From positions 49,809 to 113,808 of the forward strand of contig JAGXRM010000044.1 in assembly GCA_018335855.1 (NCBI GenBank): DNA of 64,000 bases, written 5' to 3'. Of this stretch, positions 63,093 through 64,000 are shown piece after piece. Each line of letters opens with the position of its first letter. Position 1 is the stretch's first letter. This DNA is from Clostridiales bacterium. Lineage in GTDB: Bacteria; Bacillota; Dethiobacteria; Dethiobacterales; Dethiobacteraceae. The notes under the pieces were generated by a model. The model was not told where the DNA came from and made no database searches. It worked only from the letters and a program-made list of their open reading frames with translations. The position numbers and the translations under genes were made by a program.

Positions 63093-63127
63093 AAAGACCG
63101 TGACAGTGTGTACGGTCTTTATTTTTT
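63093..63127 (+). terminator. Terminator after the small hypothetical gene
   Basis: AAAGACCGT and ACGGTCTTT pair around ten bases and are followed by ATTTTTTT. Confidence 0.85.
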
Positions 63128-63179
63128 TATAATTTTGAGATAGTATATGACTAAATAGTTATACTGGAGGTAAGTTAAA

Positions 63180-63797
63180 ATGAGGTTATCCAATATTATA
63201 TTAGCTAGTATTCTTTTGCTAATAGCTGGATGTACTGCTAAAAAGATTAACCAACCTAGCGTAGAATTAATAGAAAAAACTCAAAAGAATGATAGTGTTT
63301 CAATAATACATAATAATACAGAGGAAGAAAATAAGGATATATTTTACACAATCTTTAAAGAAAAAATCGGTAATTTTACAGATTTTAAACAGATTACAAT
63401 TCAATCACTTAGTTCAGATTTATTATTAATTGATGCTATTTTAGCAGATTTCCCTATTTATGAAACTTTAGGGCCCGACTACGGACAATGGTTTTTAGTG
63501 GATATGAACACGCAAGAAGTCACACCTTTAATAATTAATCCTGCCCATCTAATGAAAGTTAAAGGCTTTGATGGAAATGTTATTACATTTTATATACTTG
63601 GTGAAGCGGATGTAATGTATGGTTCTTTCCCCTTTTTGTTGAATTATAACATCAAAAATAAAGAGTACATAGAAGCGCCCTACTACTGCCAGTTTTCTGA
63701 ACAATACATCCTAGGTGTCGCCGACCACGAACCATGTCGGTTCGGGAGCGGTTTTTTCTTGCCTGTTTTGACGGAGTCGTGGCATAATGATTGGTAG
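63180..63797 (+). CDS. Hypothetical lipoprotein with possibly replaced C-terminus
   Basis: A 205-residue lipoprotein: signal peptide MRLSNIILASILLLIAGC with a clear lipobox, then a charged linker and a probable beta-rich domain (FPIYETLGPDYGQWFLVDM). ATG 63180 follows TGGAGG. Base composition changes sharply near 63710: the last 25-30 codons (VADHEPCRFGSGFF) are G+C-rich, Cys/Pro/Arg-containing and unlike the rest, while the DNA there forms a CGAACC/GGTTCG hairpin. The original C-terminus may have been cut by an insertion. No family is recognised. Confidence 0.6.
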   Translation: MRLSNIILASILLLIAGCTAKKINQPSVELIEKTQKNDSVSIIHNNTEEENKDIFYTIFKEKIGNFTDFKQITIQSLSSDLLLIDAILADFPIYETLGPDYGQWFLVDMNTQEVTPLIINPAHLMKVKGFDGNVITFYILGEADVMYGSFPFLLNYNIKNKEYIEAPYYCQFSEQYILGVADHEPCRFGSGFFLPVLTESWHNDW

Positions 63798-63838
63798 TAG
63801 AGGTTAGATATCCTACCGACAATCATACATAAGGAGTT

Positions 63839-63923
63839 CACGGAGAATAGAAAGAGAGAAACCCTAACGCCTTACGAGCCAGGTTTCCCTCTCCACCACA
63901 ACGTCTAAAGAAGACGCTCCGTG
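63839..63923 (+). other. Candidate three-way-junction RNA or mobile-element leader
   Basis: Three nested pairings fit a junction: CACGGAG (63839-63845) with CTCCGTG (63917-63923), GAGAGAAACC (63854-63863) with GGTTTCCCTCTC (63882-63893, two-base bulge), and CGTCT (63902-63906) with AGACG (63912-63916). A further hairpin lies just upstream (GATTG 63789 with CAATC 63820). No complete gene is seen from 63798 to the window end; a frame from ATG 63936 stays open to the edge. Confidence 0.4.
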
Positions 63924-64000
63924 TCATCATTTTACATGAATTGGGATACCTGTGTAAAGACCTATCTTTTAATGATAGTAAATGGTTGTCCGAAAGAGTG

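Overview
The window reads as a chromosomal segment of an anaerobic, spore-forming Bacillota (clostridial grade). Pointers are SpoIIP and a PdaB-type deacetylase (sporulation), an EndoA/MazF module next to alanine racemase, a YdcC-like lipoprotein, Gram-positive style ribosome binding sites with frequent TTG and GTG starts, CIRCE control of dnaK, several 4Fe-4S proteins, a tungstate-binding lipoprotein and a PHA synthase. Moderate G+C and acidic proteins would suit a Dethiobacter- or Syntrophomonas-like lineage, but that placement is inference. Nearly all genes run on the + strand.

Left part (1-9.3 kb): a PHA synthase subunit, an rRNA methyltransferase, an orphan tungstate-binding lipoprotein (-), a 4Fe-4S protein (-), a HAD-like protein that has lost its cap region, signal peptidase I, a 4-oxalocrotonate tautomerase, a haem-sensor-like histidine kinase with its response regulator, and holo-ACP synthase.

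Central housekeeping block (9.3-31.2 kb): rrf2-nifS-nifU-ylbF for Fe-S assembly; NAD(P)HX repair, CBS protein and YdcC-like lipoprotein; an ACT protein with hom-thrB-lysC for threonine and lysine precursors; alr-mazE-mazF; a GATase; serA; a fumarylacetoacetase-family enzyme; a DUF1614-like membrane protein with an unusual repeat-bearing SpoIIP; a PdaB-like deacetylase (-); paaK-hisC.

Cofactor and tRNA-modification block (31.2-44.1 kb): a TPP riboswitch ahead of thiM-thiW-thiC, a PRC-barrel protein (-), thiL, then tsaE-tsaB-rimI-(unknown membrane protein)-tsaD, a non-coding region carrying a tight cluster of DnaA boxes, murC, a radical SAM/PDZ protein, a phosphoesterase (-) and an EVE-domain protein (-).

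Signalling and stress block (44.1-57.3 kb): a hybrid histidine kinase; a CIRCE-controlled dnaK, dnaJ-like, cbpM-like operon (-); a pseudogene; a Fur-box-controlled DUF2325 gene; a PAS-GAF-GGDEF-HD-GYP protein; an orphan AddB-like Fe-S nuclease; an AtoE-type transporter.

Right end (57.4-64 kb): a visibly A+T-richer accessory island with an exported 1486-residue lipase-RCC1 propeller protein, small hypothetical proteins, a lipoprotein, and at the extreme right a sharply different, hairpin-dense stretch that may be the edge of a mobile element or a structured RNA.

Two families of short palindromic repeats are scattered through intergenic space: one with a GGGGACGGTTCT core (at about 3.5, 28.5 and 50.0 kb) and one with a TACGCCTGC core (34.0 and 46.1 kb).
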